Assembly (NCBI RefSeq): GCF_001519055.1
Contig: NZ_KQ954307.1
Span: forward strand, 1 to 44,987
DNA length: 44,987 nucleotides
Reading direction: 5' to 3'
DNA from: Novosphingobium sp. Fuku2-ISO-50
GTDB lineage: Bacteria; Pseudomonadota; Alphaproteobacteria; Sphingomonadales; Sphingomonadaceae
A model generated the notes under the pieces. It searched no databases, was not told the DNA's origin, and saw only the letters and a list, made by a program, of their open reading frames with translations. The translations under genes were made by a program, and so were the position numbers. Shown here piece by piece: positions 1-8,161 of the stretch. Within the stretch, counting starts at the first letter, position 1, and every line of letters begins with the position of its first letter.

Positions 1-2074
1 TCTCGCGCGGGTCGGTTACCTCTGGGGACTGTTGCTGGGCTTGTGCATCTGGCTCGTTGATCTCGGTCTCCGGCTCGGTCATGGCCTGCTCGGCTGCCCC
101 AACGACAGGCGCTGGCCCGCCATCACCGCCCGTGGCTTCTTCATCGCCTTCGCCCGGAGGAGCGTAGGCAGCCAATTGCATATCGGTTTTGCGCAGGAAG
201 GGTTCGGCGATTTTGGGATAGTCGCGCCAGACAAGGCGGATGCGCGCTGCCGGAAAGCCTTCGGGAAACTTCACATAGCCGTGGAGCGACGGCAGGTTCA
301 TGATGTCATCGGGGATGACGAGCGGCTTGACCTCGGTGCGGGGCGTAATCGTCGCCGCATCGCGCGATCGGCTCGCGCCGATCGAATAGGCCTCATCGGT
401 CTCCCGTACCTCGCGAAAACCGATGAAGTTCGAGCAAACCTCGGCGGTGTTTTTGTCAGCGGTGGCGAGGATCAGCTTGGTGCGCGCCAAAGAGGCAAGG
501 TTGATCGCGCCTTCCTCGCCATAGGTTTCGGCGAGCTTGTCAAAGCTGTGCATCCCCAGCACGAAGGCCCCGCCAAAGCCGCGGGCGGTCTGCAAGCCAT
601 GCTCGATCGCTGGCATCCGGTGGAGCGCGTGAACCTCGTCGAAGAGATACCACATCCGCAGATCACGGGTGCGCGGCATGCCCATCAGCGCATTGACCGC
701 CAGATCCATCCAGAGGGTGAGCAGCGCGCGGTTGAGCGTCAGATCGGTATGGGTCGAGGTGATGAACAGGATCGAGCCTGGAACCGGCTCCTCTTGCACC
801 CAGCGCCGGATCGAGAACGGTGGCCGCTCTCCCGGCACAGGATCAGGCAGAAATCGGATCGCTTGCGCGTTGGTGTTGAACACGGCGCGGATGGATTCCG
901 CCATGCGCGCGGCCTCAGTGGCAGTCAGCGGGCTCGCGATGGTGTTGGCGAGCTTGGCGTGAACGGCCTTGAGGTCAGCCGACATGAGGTGATGGGCAAT
1001 CGCGCCATTGGTGGTCTCGCCAGAGGCCGCGAGTTTTACGCACATTTCGACAAAAAGCGTGCGCGCCGCCATGGCCCAGAAAGGCTCGGCATTGCCACCA
1101 TCGCTGGGGATCAGCGCGGCGGCGGCCGAGATGTAATCTGCGTAGTTCTGGCAATCGTTGAAGATGGTCCAAGGCGGGCAGCGCTGGTCCATGGGATTGA
1201 GAATATGGTCGCGGCCTTCTTCGTAAAAGGCTTCGACAAAGGCACCCGTGAGGTCGAAGACCACGCAGCGTTGGCCGCGCTCGCGCGCCTCGGTCACCAG
1301 CTTGCGAAGCTGCGTCGTTTTGCCCGCGCCTGTGGTGCCGATGAGCATGGCGTGGGTCTGCTCAAGCCGCCAAGGATAGGCGATCCCTGCCATGGCATAG
1401 GGCACATGCAGCCCCAACGCGACGCGCTCGGCGATGGTGGCGTGAGCCACGCGATCGGCCTCCATGGTGGGGTGGCGCTCGGCCAATTCGGCGGCGAATT
1501 CGGCGGCATTGTGCGCATCGATCTCGCCCGCCAGCACTGCAGCGCTGACCAGCATGGCACCGCGCTCGTGGCGCTCCTTCAAGATGTCGACGCCAATCTT
1601 CTGCGACAGACGCACGAACCATGTCGCCAGCGGGCCGCTGAAAAACAGCGAACCGGCCAAAGCCACGATCATGCAACGCATGAATTTGGTCCAGGCCTGC
1701 GCGACATCAGGATAGTCGGGCACGTCGCCGATGGTCATCGGCACCACGCTGTCGTCCGGCAAAGTCAGGTTGACGCTGTGGCCGGGATCGAGATCGACCA
1801 GATTCCAAAAGTCGGCGAAGAGCCGCATTTCGACGAGCTGAACCTCATGCTCGCGCATGAGCAGGGCCAGCAGCAGGACAAGCAGCAGGCTGAAGCTGAG
1901 GACCGCTGCCAGGATCGGCCAGCGCAGCCCTTCCATCATCATCATGTAGCGCAGGCGGATAAGCTGCGAACCACGGGTGAATGCCCCGACGTTGCGGACG
2001 ATCTCGCCGCGCGCCGATTCATGTTCGACCGCTACGGGGCGCCGGTCGAAGCGGATGTCGCCGTCACGCGCCAT
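1..2074 (-). CDS. traD: Type IV conjugative coupling protein, TraD/VirD4 family (C-terminus beyond the window)
   Basis: This inner-membrane ATPase couples the relaxosome to the type IV secretion channel during conjugation. About 691 codons are visible, and the frame is open to the left edge, so the C-terminus is missing. Two hydrophobic segments lie near residues 48-70 and 125-150, as expected for membrane anchoring. A Walker A motif (GTTGAGKTT) is near residue 243, and a Walker B-like LFDEV is near residue 475. The ATG at 2074 overlaps the stop of the upstream ribbon-helix-helix gene by 11 bp, which suggests translational coupling. The family is clear from the motifs. The F-type name TraD rather than VirD4 is inference from length and from sphingomonad plasmids generally. 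A long open frame on the opposite strand is a GC-driven shadow. Confidence 0.9.
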   Translation of the reverse strand, partial: MARDGDIRFDRRPVAVEHESARGEIVRNVGAFTRGSQLIRLRYMMMMEGLRWPILAAVLSFSLLLVLLLALLMREHEVQLVEMRLFADFWNLVDLDPGHSVNLTLPDDSVVPMTIGDVPDYPDVAQAWTKFMRCMIVALAGSLFFSGPLATWFVRLSQKIGVDILKERHERGAMLVSAAVLAGEIDAHNAAEFAAELAERHPTMEADRVAHATIAERVALGLHVPYAMAGIAYPWRLEQTHAMLIGTTGAGKTTQLRKLVTEARERGQRCVVFDLTGAFVEAFYEEGRDHILNPMDQRCPPWTIFNDCQNYADYISAAAALIPSDGGNAEPFWAMAARTLFVEMCVKLAASGETTNGAIAHHLMSADLKAVHAKLANTIASPLTATEAARMAESIRAVFNTNAQAIRFLPDPVPGERPPFSIRRWVQEEPVPGSILFITSTHTDLTLNRALLTLWMDLAVNALMGMPRTRDLRMWYLFDEVHALHRMPAIEHGLQTARGFGGAFVLGMHSFDKLAETYGEEGAINLASLARTKLILATADKNTAEVCSNFIGFREVRETDEAYSIGASRSRDAATITPRTEVKPLVIPDDIMNLPSLHGYVKFPEGFPAARIRLVWRDYPKIAEPFLRKTDMQLAAYAPPGEGDEEATGGDGGPAPVVGAAEQAMTEPETEINEPDAQAQQQSPEVTDPRE

Positions 2075-2354
2075 GGTATTTTTTCGTGTATTCGATGGCG
2101 AGATCGAGCAGCCGGTCAGCGTCCTCGGGTGAGGCCTTTTGAAGCAGCGTGTCGAGCACAAGCGTGTTGAGCTCGATCATGGTAATCAGGCGAACAAAAT
2201 CGATGCCATGACCGTGCTCCGCGAAAGGCAGGGCAATGTTGATGAGATTGCGGGTGGTTTCGGAAATCGACGTGCCCTGCTTCTCCGCAAGGGCCTGAAG
2301 ACGTTCAGCCTGACGCGCCGTCATACTAACGCCAATAGGGATGTAGTCGGCCAT
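2064..2354 (-). CDS. Ribbon-helix-helix DNA-binding accessory protein
   Basis: This 96-residue protein opens with a beta strand (IPIGVSMT) and two helices (ARQAERLQALAEKQ and ISETTRNLINIAL), the order of a ribbon-helix-helix (CopG/Arc) DNA-binding fold. The acidic, leucine-rich second half probably dimerises or contacts a partner. It lies directly upstream of traD and its stop overlaps the traD start, so the two are co-translated. In conjugative systems small RHH proteins at this position (MobC- or TraM-like) bind near oriT and contact the coupling protein. That role is inferred here. It could equally be an autoregulator acting on the palindromes just upstream. Confidence 0.75.
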   Translation of the reverse strand: MADYIPIGVSMTARQAERLQALAEKQGTSISETTRNLINIALPFAEHGHGIDFVRLITMIELNTLVLDTLLQKASPEDADRLLDLAIEYTKKYHGA

Positions 2355-2461
2355 TCTGCTTCTTTCTATGCAGAGGCCGGTTCGGTTATCGCCCGGATAG
2401 GCTACCGCCTAAGTGGCGGAAATTCAAGCCTGGCCCGCTGTGATCGTCATTACAACGACGC

Positions 2462-2641
2462 GGCGACGTTGCAGGAGCCTGCATCACAAATAGGAATATT
2501 TTAGAATGACTTAGGGCTAATTTGCAGTGTACTGCATCAATTTGGCTCGGCTAGCGCAGATTTGCACCCTGCTGCAATCGGCGTTGCAAGGACATGGCAG
2601 GTTGCAACTTTATATAAATATCGGATAATATTGATTATTTT
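2462..2641. promoter_or_regulatory. Array of TGCA-centred palindromes with adjacent AT-rich stretch (operator, oriT or iteron-like)
   Basis: The gene-free stretch 2355-2913 contains TGCAGG-AG-CCTGCA at 2470-2483 and TGCAGT-GT-ACTGCA at 2523-2536, two 6-2-6 inverted repeats of the same design. An imperfect TTGCA/TGCAA pair follows at 2562-2577, with TTGCAA at 2584-2589 and 2602-2607. An AT-rich run (about 2608-2641) follows at once. It lies upstream of the RHH gene and traD, so it may hold their promoter and an operator, or part of an oriT. No function is proven. From 2642 to 2880 I see no convincing gene. Confidence 0.5.
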
Positions 2642-2913
2642 TCCATAAGCCATTTATGAGGTTCTGCGGCTATCCGCGTTCGGTGTGCCCATTTTTCCTC
2701 CCTCAGGTACTCATGAAGCAGATTGAATGGGAATCTTGCCGTGCAGAACTCGATATCGGGTTTACCGGTGGAAGCCGCCCCCGCAAAGGGGACGCGAGCG
2801 ATCAAGAACCGACTTACAGACGTGGTTTGAGGCGTGAGGTCAGACACCGCAAATCGGTTGCCAAAAGCTACAGGCAGGTGTATCTTACCTTCGTCTTACT
2901 TACGGAGCGGGCC

Positions 2914-3186
2914 ATGGGCATACAGGAAAGGGTCACGACCACCGTGTCGACCAAAGGGCAGGTTATCCTGCCCAAGGCGATCCGCGACCAAAGGCATTGG
3001 CCTGCCGGCACCAAGCTGATCGTCGAAGAGACGCCCGAGGGCGTGCTCCTGAAATCCATGCCGGTTTTTGCAAGCACCGATATGGCGGCCGTGTTCGGTT
3101 CGCTCCGGCCAACGGGGCCAGCCCTGTCGATTGATGACATGAACGTGGTGATTGCCGAGGAAGCCAAACGTCGTGCGCGCGATTGA
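2914..3186 (+). CDS. vapB: AbrB/MazE-type antitoxin (VapB)
   Basis: This 90-residue protein carries the swapped-hairpin AbrB motif VSTKGQVILPKAIRD near its start, followed by a VEETPEGVLLKS strand, typical of VapB antitoxins. The C-terminal part (STDMAAVFGSL onward) is the toxin-binding tail. The ATG at 2914 was chosen because GGAG precedes it by a few bases and the AbrB domain begins directly after it; the frame is open further upstream without support. It overlaps the PIN toxin gene by 14 bp. A repeated TCTTAC motif (2883 and 2895) just before the start could be the autoregulatory operator. Confidence 0.88.
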   Translation: MGIQERVTTTVSTKGQVILPKAIRDQRHWPAGTKLIVEETPEGVLLKSMPVFASTDMAAVFGSLRPTGPALSIDDMNVVIAEEAKRRARD

Positions 3187-3562
3187 TACCAATATCGTCG
3201 TGCGGTTGTTGACTGCTGACGATGCCGAACAAGCCAAGGCTGCGCGGGGCATCGTTGAGGCTGGCGACATATTCCTCGGGGTGACGGTGCTTCTCGAAGC
3301 GGAATGGGTGCTTCGCGCGGGATATGGGTTTCAGCCTGCACAGATTGTCACGGCGCTGCGAGGTTTGGCGGGACTGCCTGGCATGACCGTAGAAGAGCCT
3401 TTGCAACTGGCGACCGCGCTCGACTGGCTGGAGGGCGGCATGGATTTCGCCGACGCCCTGCATCTGGCACGCTCCAGCCATTGCAGCGCCTTTGTGACCT
3501 TCGATCAGAAGTTCGCCAAGCGGGCCAAAGCGTTGGCGACGATACCAGTGATCATTCCCTGA
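3173..3562 (+). CDS. vapC: PIN-domain ribonuclease toxin (VapC)
   Basis: VapC toxins are Mg2+-dependent RNases neutralised by VapB. This 129-residue protein has the PIN pattern: AIDTN at the start (first Asp), a Glu in LLEAEWVLR, Asp in FADALHLA and a final Asp in TFDQKFAKRA. The GTG at 3173 is preferred because translation from it gives the usual first residues before AIDTN and it overlaps the end of the antitoxin gene. A TTG at 3152 is possible but would add unneeded residues. The pair probably stabilises the plasmid. Confidence 0.9.
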   Translation: MRAIDTNIVVRLLTADDAEQAKAARGIVEAGDIFLGVTVLLEAEWVLRAGYGFQPAQIVTALRGLAGLPGMTVEEPLQLATALDWLEGGMDFADALHLARSSHCSAFVTFDQKFAKRAKALATIPVIIP

Positions 3563-3677
3563 AACTGCGTCAGCAGGCGCGCGACATGGGGTGGACTTGT
3601 CCCACCCCTACGTCCGCGTGCCTTCAGCCATCGGAAAAAGAAAGGAGGACGCCGCGCGAGCGGCGCCCTCCGATACG

Positions 3678-4637
3678 TCAGGCAGCGACGCGCTGGTGAC
3701 GCTGGGCGAAAGCGTGGTGGGGCACGTTGGCCTCGCGCACGCGGCTGAGCAGATTGGACTGGAGCCCCGAACCTTCGCAGACCACGGCATGCACCGGCTT
3801 CAGGTTCAGCAGTTGCTCGTTCCGAACGAAGCCTGCCCGCTTGCCAAGCGCCCGGTTGAGCGTGAAGCGGACGGTCTTGACCCCGCGCGCGGCGGCCCAA
3901 GCGTGGGCAATCTGATCGCAGCCCTTGTGCTGGGCGGTCGTTGCCAGGATCATGTGGGGTACGCGGGCATGGGTTTCATCGAGCGCTTGCCATAGCAGTT
4001 CGTGGTCTTGCCAGTCTGTGCCGCCGGAGAAGATCACCACCGGGCCGGTGGGCGCATAATCCTCCCGGCGCTTGGAGGCTCGGGCGGCGAGGAAGTCGCG
4101 GGCGTCGATCTGGCTGGCGGTCAGGCCCGATGAGACGCGGCTGCCTTTCACCGTCGAGAATGGCCGACCGGTTTCGACCCGGAAAATCTCGCCGGCATAG
4201 TCGCGCATGGCTTCCATCGCCTCGCGGCAGTCCATCAGGGTCTGGCAGATACGCTGGGCCTCTTCCAGTTCGACGGCATAGATCTCGGAAGGGTCAAATG
4301 CCCTTGCCATCTCGCCAACCTTCTTGCTGGCTTCGTCCTCGCGCTTTTCGATGCGCTGCGCGGTGACGTGGAAGCTGTTTACGATGCCCCAGACGATGTC
4401 CCGTCCGAATTCCTCCATGCGGGTTTCGCGGAAGAGATCGAACACCGTGCCGATCACCACTTCCATCGCGCCGCGCGCGGCGTGCGGATCGGGCATGTCG
4501 GTTGCCATGGGTTCGTCGTGCACGGAAAGCTGAGCCATGCTGCCTTGTTCGGCAAAGGCTCCGTCAAAGCCCGGAGCTTCGATCTGCTCACGGTAGAATG
4601 CGCCGAGATCTTCGAGGTTGGTGATTGCATGCGTCAT
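3678..4637 (-). CDS. DUF2493 (SLOG-like, YspA/YpsA-related) domain protein
   Basis: This 319-residue protein is recognisable as the DUF2493 protein common on alphaproteobacterial plasmids. The N-terminal half is acidic and helical. From about residue 200 a Rossmann-like SLOG region begins (VIFSGGTDWQDHELLWQALD), followed by HMILATTAQHKGCDQIAHAWA and a closing VVCEGSGLQSNLL segment. SLOG domains bind nucleotide-derived ligands, so a nucleotide-sensing role is possible but unproven. The ATG at 4637 was chosen because GGAGGT sits four bases upstream; an ATG 21 bp further upstream lacks such a site. The gene stands alone with a long gene-free leader. Confidence 0.8.
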   Translation of the reverse strand: MTHAITNLEDLGAFYREQIEAPGFDGAFAEQGSMAQLSVHDEPMATDMPDPHAARGAMEVVIGTVFDLFRETRMEEFGRDIVWGIVNSFHVTAQRIEKREDEASKKVGEMARAFDPSEIYAVELEEAQRICQTLMDCREAMEAMRDYAGEIFRVETGRPFSTVKGSRVSSGLTASQIDARDFLAARASKRREDYAPTGPVVIFSGGTDWQDHELLWQALDETHARVPHMILATTAQHKGCDQIAHAWAAARGVKTVRFTLNRALGKRAGFVRNEQLLNLKPVHAVVCEGSGLQSNLLSRVREANVPHHAFAQRHQRVAA

Positions 4638-5109
4638 GGTGACCTCCAAAAGGTTCAATCCGTCATCCTTCGTGATGACGTCAGGTCACACGGCAAGCTG
4701 CGTCCAGCATGTCAGGGACGTTGACCGGGAAGCCCGAAGGGACCCCGGTTGACGCCGCAGCGCGGGGCGTGGGGGAGCCGATTTTGTGTCGGCACAGCCG
4801 GCGCAAAATTGGGGGAACCGCGCATCCTTGATCCTGCGCCAGACCAGCTTGCCATACTGGGACTATGAGAGAGTTGTTGTTTTTGAAATATCGCCCCCTG
4901 CCGTCAACGACCGCGCCAGTCGATCGTCACCCGGATGGGCCGAGACCCGCATGGGGCTCGGTGGAGCCCGGCACGGGCGGAATAGAGCGCGGTGAACGCC
5001 TTGGCGGGCAGGCGCCCGAGTAGCCAAATAACGGCAACTGGCCGAAGGCAGACTGGCAGGTTTCAGGATGACGGAACACCAACCCAGCAGGTCTATCGAG
5101 CGCCGGTGG
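4638..5109. other. Gene-free stretch upstream of the DUF2493 gene
   Basis: No convincing coding region is present. It is GC-rich, with a short inverted repeat GTCATC/GATGAC at 4662-4679 and, around 4780-4825, a further repeat (ATTTTG and CAAAAT separated by a GC-rich loop). It probably holds the DUF2493 promoter and a long structured leader. Short open frames on both strands look like chance. Confidence 0.45.
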
Positions 5110-5904
5110 TTACCGACCGAACGCCGGGCCCCTAACATCTACCGCCAGTTCGCTTGCAAACACCGCATCCCAAGGCCGTTCAAGGAAGCAGAAGCCGGCG
5201 AGGGAGCGGGTGAAGACAATTCCCTCGTCCGCCATGTACCGTGTCACCGCGTTGCCCGACCAATCATCCTCGCGGAAGCGCCGACTCTTGTAGAAATCTG
5301 CAAAGTCCTCCAACCCGTCCTTGTGAAATGTACCGTTGGAGCAAAACAACAGACGAACCGGACCGCGTTCGCTGGCATCTAGCAGCCCGACCTTCTGCTC
5401 GACTTCGACCGTCCGCTTAATGAAGGACCAGCGCGCCTTGATCTCTTGGCCGGAAATCGCTGCGCCCGCCCAATCACGGCTTACTATCAGCCGCGCGTTA
5501 TTGGGAAACGCCGCTTCCAAATTTTCAAAGCGCTGCCATGAGGCTCCGTCGTCAATCCATTGTGGGGCAACGGTTTTCACGTCTACCCATGAGCGCGTAC
5601 CGTCGGGCCATTCCAGGCTAAAATCGATTGACTTGGCTGTGTTCATTAATTTCGGCTCGTACCGGATTACGACATCGCTGGCATCGAGGCGCAAAAGTTC
5701 GACTGCCGCAGCCAGTTCATTGGCATCTTCTACGATCGGGCGAAACTCACCGCCAGCGCGCCAACGCGTGACATTCCCCGAAAACCGCGCAATCAATTTA
5801 TCAGCATCCTTTAAGCGCGGGTCGGCGCGCAGCACTGGGAAAACCTGCTGTTCAATGGCCGCAATCCAAGGCTCAGCATAGTCAAGCGCATACACAGTGT
5901 TCAT
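5110..5904 (-). CDS. Uncharacterised protein with a PD-(D/E)XK nuclease-like core
   Basis: I do not recognise this family by name. The 264-residue product contains SIDFSLEWPDGTRSWVDVKT, a strand with Asp, a turn, then a strand ending D-V-K. This is the spacing of a PD-(D/E)XK active site (Asp followed by D/E-x-K). A nuclease-like fold is therefore plausible but unproven. The rest is mixed alpha/beta without membrane segments. The ATG at 5904 was chosen; a TTG at 5931 would abut the upstream stop directly. It is the second gene of a two-gene leftward unit, 27 bp behind the DUF4238-like gene. The pairing of a putative nuclease with a conserved unknown, between a toxin-antitoxin pair and an insertion hot spot, suggests a defence role. 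That is inference. Confidence 0.7.
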   Translation of the reverse strand: MNTVYALDYAEPWIAAIEQQVFPVLRADPRLKDADKLIARFSGNVTRWRAGGEFRPIVEDANELAAAVELLRLDASDVVIRYEPKLMNTAKSIDFSLEWPDGTRSWVDVKTVAPQWIDDGASWQRFENLEAAFPNNARLIVSRDWAGAAISGQEIKARWSFIKRTVEVEQKVGLLDASERGPVRLLFCSNGTFHKDGLEDFADFYKSRRFREDDWSGNAVTRYMADEGIVFTRSLAGFCFLERPWDAVFASELAVDVRGPAFGR

Positions 5905-5931
5905 TTCCTCTATGGTGGGGGCCCTAGGCAA

Positions 5932-6927
5932 CTACGCCAACACGATACCAGCCTTCTCCGCACAGTAGACCCGTTCGCGTGCCTGCTCGATGACTCGGCG
6001 ATTGTAGCGCGCCAGCATTGGGCGATTGTTCTTCGTCACTGTCACATTGATCGTCGCCTGTGGCCGCTGGCGCCAGTTGTTTAAGGCAAAAGCAACAAAA
6101 GCAGGTGCGGCGCGTCCTTCGACCAAAGTCGCAGCGTCGGCAAAAATGTAGTCGACAAAGGCAGTGGAACACAGATTGAAGGACATCGCCATGTGCGGCC
6201 CATCTGGAATCGGTTGGCAGTAGCTTCGATCCGAGAGCAAACAGGCCCCTTGGTCGTAGGTCCAAACAAAAGCCGCTGCCTGCGTGTCGCGCGCCTCAAA
6301 CAGGCTCTTAATCACACCTTCGAACAGGTTTGGCTGATCGTCCTCGGTCTGCATCAATAGGACGAAGATCAGTCGGAGCCACGTGACATAAGTCTCCTGC
6401 GATACGTCGAGTTGCTGACACAGGTAGGCCTGGTGCGGCTTCTGCCCCTCGACGATCCGTCGATAGGTGGCGAGCAGTTCCGGATCGGTCGGCTCGTAGT
6501 GCCCAACGCTGGGAAAGCTGTTCAACACTTTCTGGATGCAGAAGGGATTGCGGACAAAGTTCAGAAGCTTCGCCGCGAACAGGTCGATGAGCTCGGTCTT
6601 TATGTCGGTGCTGCCGGCCGCCAGCTTCTCAAGCAAGCCCTTGGTACGAATCTCGACGTTCGTCTCGTATTTGTGGAATAGCGCTTCGAGATTCAATCTC
6701 AGTGGTCCACCTCCCGGTACGTCGAAGCTAAAGAGGTCCAGCATCGATAAGGTCGATGCGATTGCACCCCCGCGGGGAGCCTCCAGCTCAAGCCTGTAAG
6801 CTTCTCGATCTGCGATGCGAAACGAGTAGATCCGGAACTTTCCGCCGGTGCTGTTCGGGTTGCTCGCGTTGAGCTTCTGCTCTACCTGCGGCACAAAGTG
6901 CTGATTGCGTGTCTCGTTGCGGCGCAT
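5932..6927 (-). CDS. DUF4238-like protein of unknown function
   Basis: This roughly 331-residue protein starts with RNQHFVPQ, resembling the opening of DUF4238 proteins (N/H-H-x-VPQ). The middle is helical (LLATYRRIVEGQKPHQ, WLRLIFVLLMQTED). Its C-terminal third includes the segments FVWTYDQGACLLSDRSYCQP and NNWRQRPQATINVTVTK. DUF4238 proteins have no established biochemical role. The ATG at 6927 lies next to the conserved N-terminus; a GTG at 6942 preceded by AAGGGGGG is an alternative. It is the first gene of the leftward pair with the PD-(D/E)XK-like gene and is divergent from the winged-helix gene at 7008, which could be its regulator. Confidence 0.65.
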   Translation of the reverse strand: MRRNETRNQHFVPQVEQKLNASNPNSTGGKFRIYSFRIADREAYRLELEAPRGGAIASTLSMLDLFSFDVPGGGPLRLNLEALFHKYETNVEIRTKGLLEKLAAGSTDIKTELIDLFAAKLLNFVRNPFCIQKVLNSFPSVGHYEPTDPELLATYRRIVEGQKPHQAYLCQQLDVSQETYVTWLRLIFVLLMQTEDDQPNLFEGVIKSLFEARDTQAAAFVWTYDQGACLLSDRSYCQPIPDGPHMAMSFNLCSTAFVDYIFADAATLVEGRAAPAFVAFALNNWRQRPQATINVTVTKNNRPMLARYNRRVIEQARERVYCAEKAGIVLA

Positions 6928-7007
6928 GTTCTGAAGTTTCACCCCCCCTTGAATTGGATCGTAGCACGGCCTCCACCACAGAGTCAGCGCCGAGATCGCG
7001 GGATAGT

Positions 7008-7381
7008 ATGCCTAATTGGCCCCAAAGGCAGCTAACAGGCTTGGCCTGCGCTTTAATGTCTGACCGGCCTGAGCGCGTTGTGGGCACGCCGATTACTCCC
7101 TCCACTCAGCAGTTCTTACCACGCACTCTTGCGCTCATTGATCATCACTGTCAGCATTGTGAGATCAAGCTGAAGCTGGAGAAAACAGTGAGCCCACCTC
7201 GTGAGCTAACCGATGAAGAGGCTGCTGACTTTGCTTTATCGATGTCACGATTTGAGCGCGACGTCATAATCCTTTGCTCAAAAGGCAAGTCTTGGCGCTA
7301 TCCTAGAATAGCCGACAAAATCGGCGCATCCTATGAAGATGTTCAAGCTGTGGGGCACAAATTGCAGGCCATGCGCTTAGC
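7008..7381 (+). pseudogene. Winged-helix protein gene, 5' part, interrupted by an IS1380-family element
   Basis: The frame encodes an unrecognised protein with a helix-turn-helix region (SKGKSWRYPRIADKIG then ASYEDVQAVGHKLQAMRLA). At 7382 the IS begins. The last five bases before it, TTAGC (7377-7381), recur at 11429-11433 beyond the element. Joining the two sides at this duplication restores an open frame that continues into GSAIFLNDRGESVKRAVEAL, the beta-wing and last helix of a winged helix. The intact product would be about 162 residues from the ATG at 7008, or 146 from the ATG at 7056. As it stands, the frame runs into IS sequence and stops at 7445. It faces away from the DUF4238/nuclease-like pair, so loss of a regulator is possible. 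Confidence 0.8.
7377..7381. repeat. Target-site duplication TTAGC, left copy
   Basis: TTAGC precedes the left end of the IS1380-family element, and its partner follows the right end at 11429-11433. Removing one copy plus the element restores the winged-helix reading frame, which fixes the insertion point to the base. Confidence 0.85.
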
Positions 7382-7549
7382 CCGGTTTATTCATGAGTCC
7401 GCCGCTTTGGAGAGTTCTGGGCTCGGCGTGTTGGTGGCCGCGTGATCTGGGCGATCGGCTGCGCCGGTGTTTTTCACCGTGGCAGGACCGATGGGCTTTT
7501 CGAGGTTGATGGACGAAGGTGCGGGCTTTGGGCGGCACTGCCGCGCTGG

Positions 7550-7867
7550 CTAGGTGGGCGCAGGCCGGAGACTGGTGGCGATTGCTTTGAACACGCTGGC
7601 ATCCGGGCAGGCTGAGGCGAAGGCGATGCGGATACGCGAGGCGCTTTCGATGACGCGAGCGGCGACCTTGAGCAGTCGCAGTCGCAGGGTCGCGAACTCG
7701 GCCGTTGCCAGAGAGGCTGCCTTGGGGATGGCCTGCTGGATGCGCCACAGCAGCCAGTAGGCTGCGGTGTGCAGGATGAGGCGCATCTGGTTGGCGTTGG
7801 CCGAACGGCACGACGTGCGATCGCTGGCGAGCTGCGATTTGTGGCGCTTGATGAGGTTCTCGATATC
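7550..7867 (-). pseudogene. IS1380-family transposase, C-terminal fragment
   Basis: This leftward fragment begins at the duplicated core (GATATCGA in the coding strand) and reads DIENLIKRHKSQLASDRTS, then RLILHTAAYWLLWRIQQ, to a TAG at 7550. It is the conserved C-terminus of IS1380-family DDE transposases. It continues in frame from the N-terminal fragment at 10255-11321 once the inner element is removed: 1067 plus 307 nt give exactly 458 codons including the stop region. A start codon for the fragment alone would lie inside the inserted element, so it is unlikely to be functional. Confidence 0.88.
7860..7867. repeat. Recombination core TCGATATC, left junction of the serine-recombinase element
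   Basis: TCGATATC at 7860-7867 is repeated at 10255-10262 at the right junction. The outer flanks belong to the split transposase gene and the inner flanks to the inserted element. The identity ends exactly at eight bases on both sides. The exact crossover dinucleotide within the eight bases cannot be told from one copy. Confidence 0.82.
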
Positions 7868-7880
7868 CCATAGAAGAAAC

Positions 7881-7892
7881 CTCTCATAACTT
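7881..7892 (+). repeat. Left arm of the recombinase-element inverted repeat
   Basis: CTCTCATAACTT pairs with AAGTCTTGAGAG at 10230-10241 (10 of 12 positions). Both lie 13 bp inward of the 8-bp core, so they are likely recombinase-binding arms of attL and attR. Confidence 0.65.
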
Positions 7893-7966
7893 GACAGATT
7901 CAAGCGGATTGCCCAGAATCGGGTTTGAAGCGCTATGTGCGCTGACCCGCTGGCTTGGATCGCGTG

Positions 7967-8161
7967 ATGGGCGAAGAGCAGTCAGTCCCGACATTTCAGC
8001 TGTTGTCGATGGGGCAACAGCAGCAGGTAATTGCGCTGATCGGACGGATGGCGCTTCGCCAGATCCGCAGCGCCCAGACGATCGGGGAGAAAGGCGATGA
8101 CGTCAGGAACTGTCATGGTCCGGTCGAGTTTGCCCGAGAAAGTTCATGGGCGTCACCGTGA
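7967..8161 (+). CDS. Small hypothetical protein upstream of the recombinase
   Basis: This frame of about 64 codons starts MGEEQSVPTFQLLSMGQQQQ and continues VIALIGRMALRQIRSAQ, a helical, Gln/Arg-rich stretch. It overlaps the recombinase start (8097) by 65 bp in another frame. It is the only candidate gene besides the recombinase in the element, so it might be a recombination directionality factor or leader peptide. No family is recognised, and it may be a chance frame. In-frame GTG and TTG codons lie just upstream of the ATG. Confidence 0.35.
   Translation: MGEEQSVPTFQLLSMGQQQQVIALIGRMALRQIRSAQTIGEKGDDVRNCHGPVEFARESSWASP

Noticed and set aside
32..2170. 712-codon rightward open frame over the coupling-protein gene
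   Set aside because: It is antisense to a gene with Walker A and B motifs and membrane segments. Its product is Arg/His/Gly-rich with no fold features, as expected of a GC-driven shadow.
2462..2641. Interpretation of the TGCA sites as classic replication iterons
   Set aside because: The sites are unevenly spaced and not direct repeats of about 20 bp, and no replication initiator gene is nearby.
2635..2847. 70-codon leftward frame between the palindrome array and vapB
   Set aside because: It begins with GTG without a good ribosome site and has no recognisable features; possible but unsupported.
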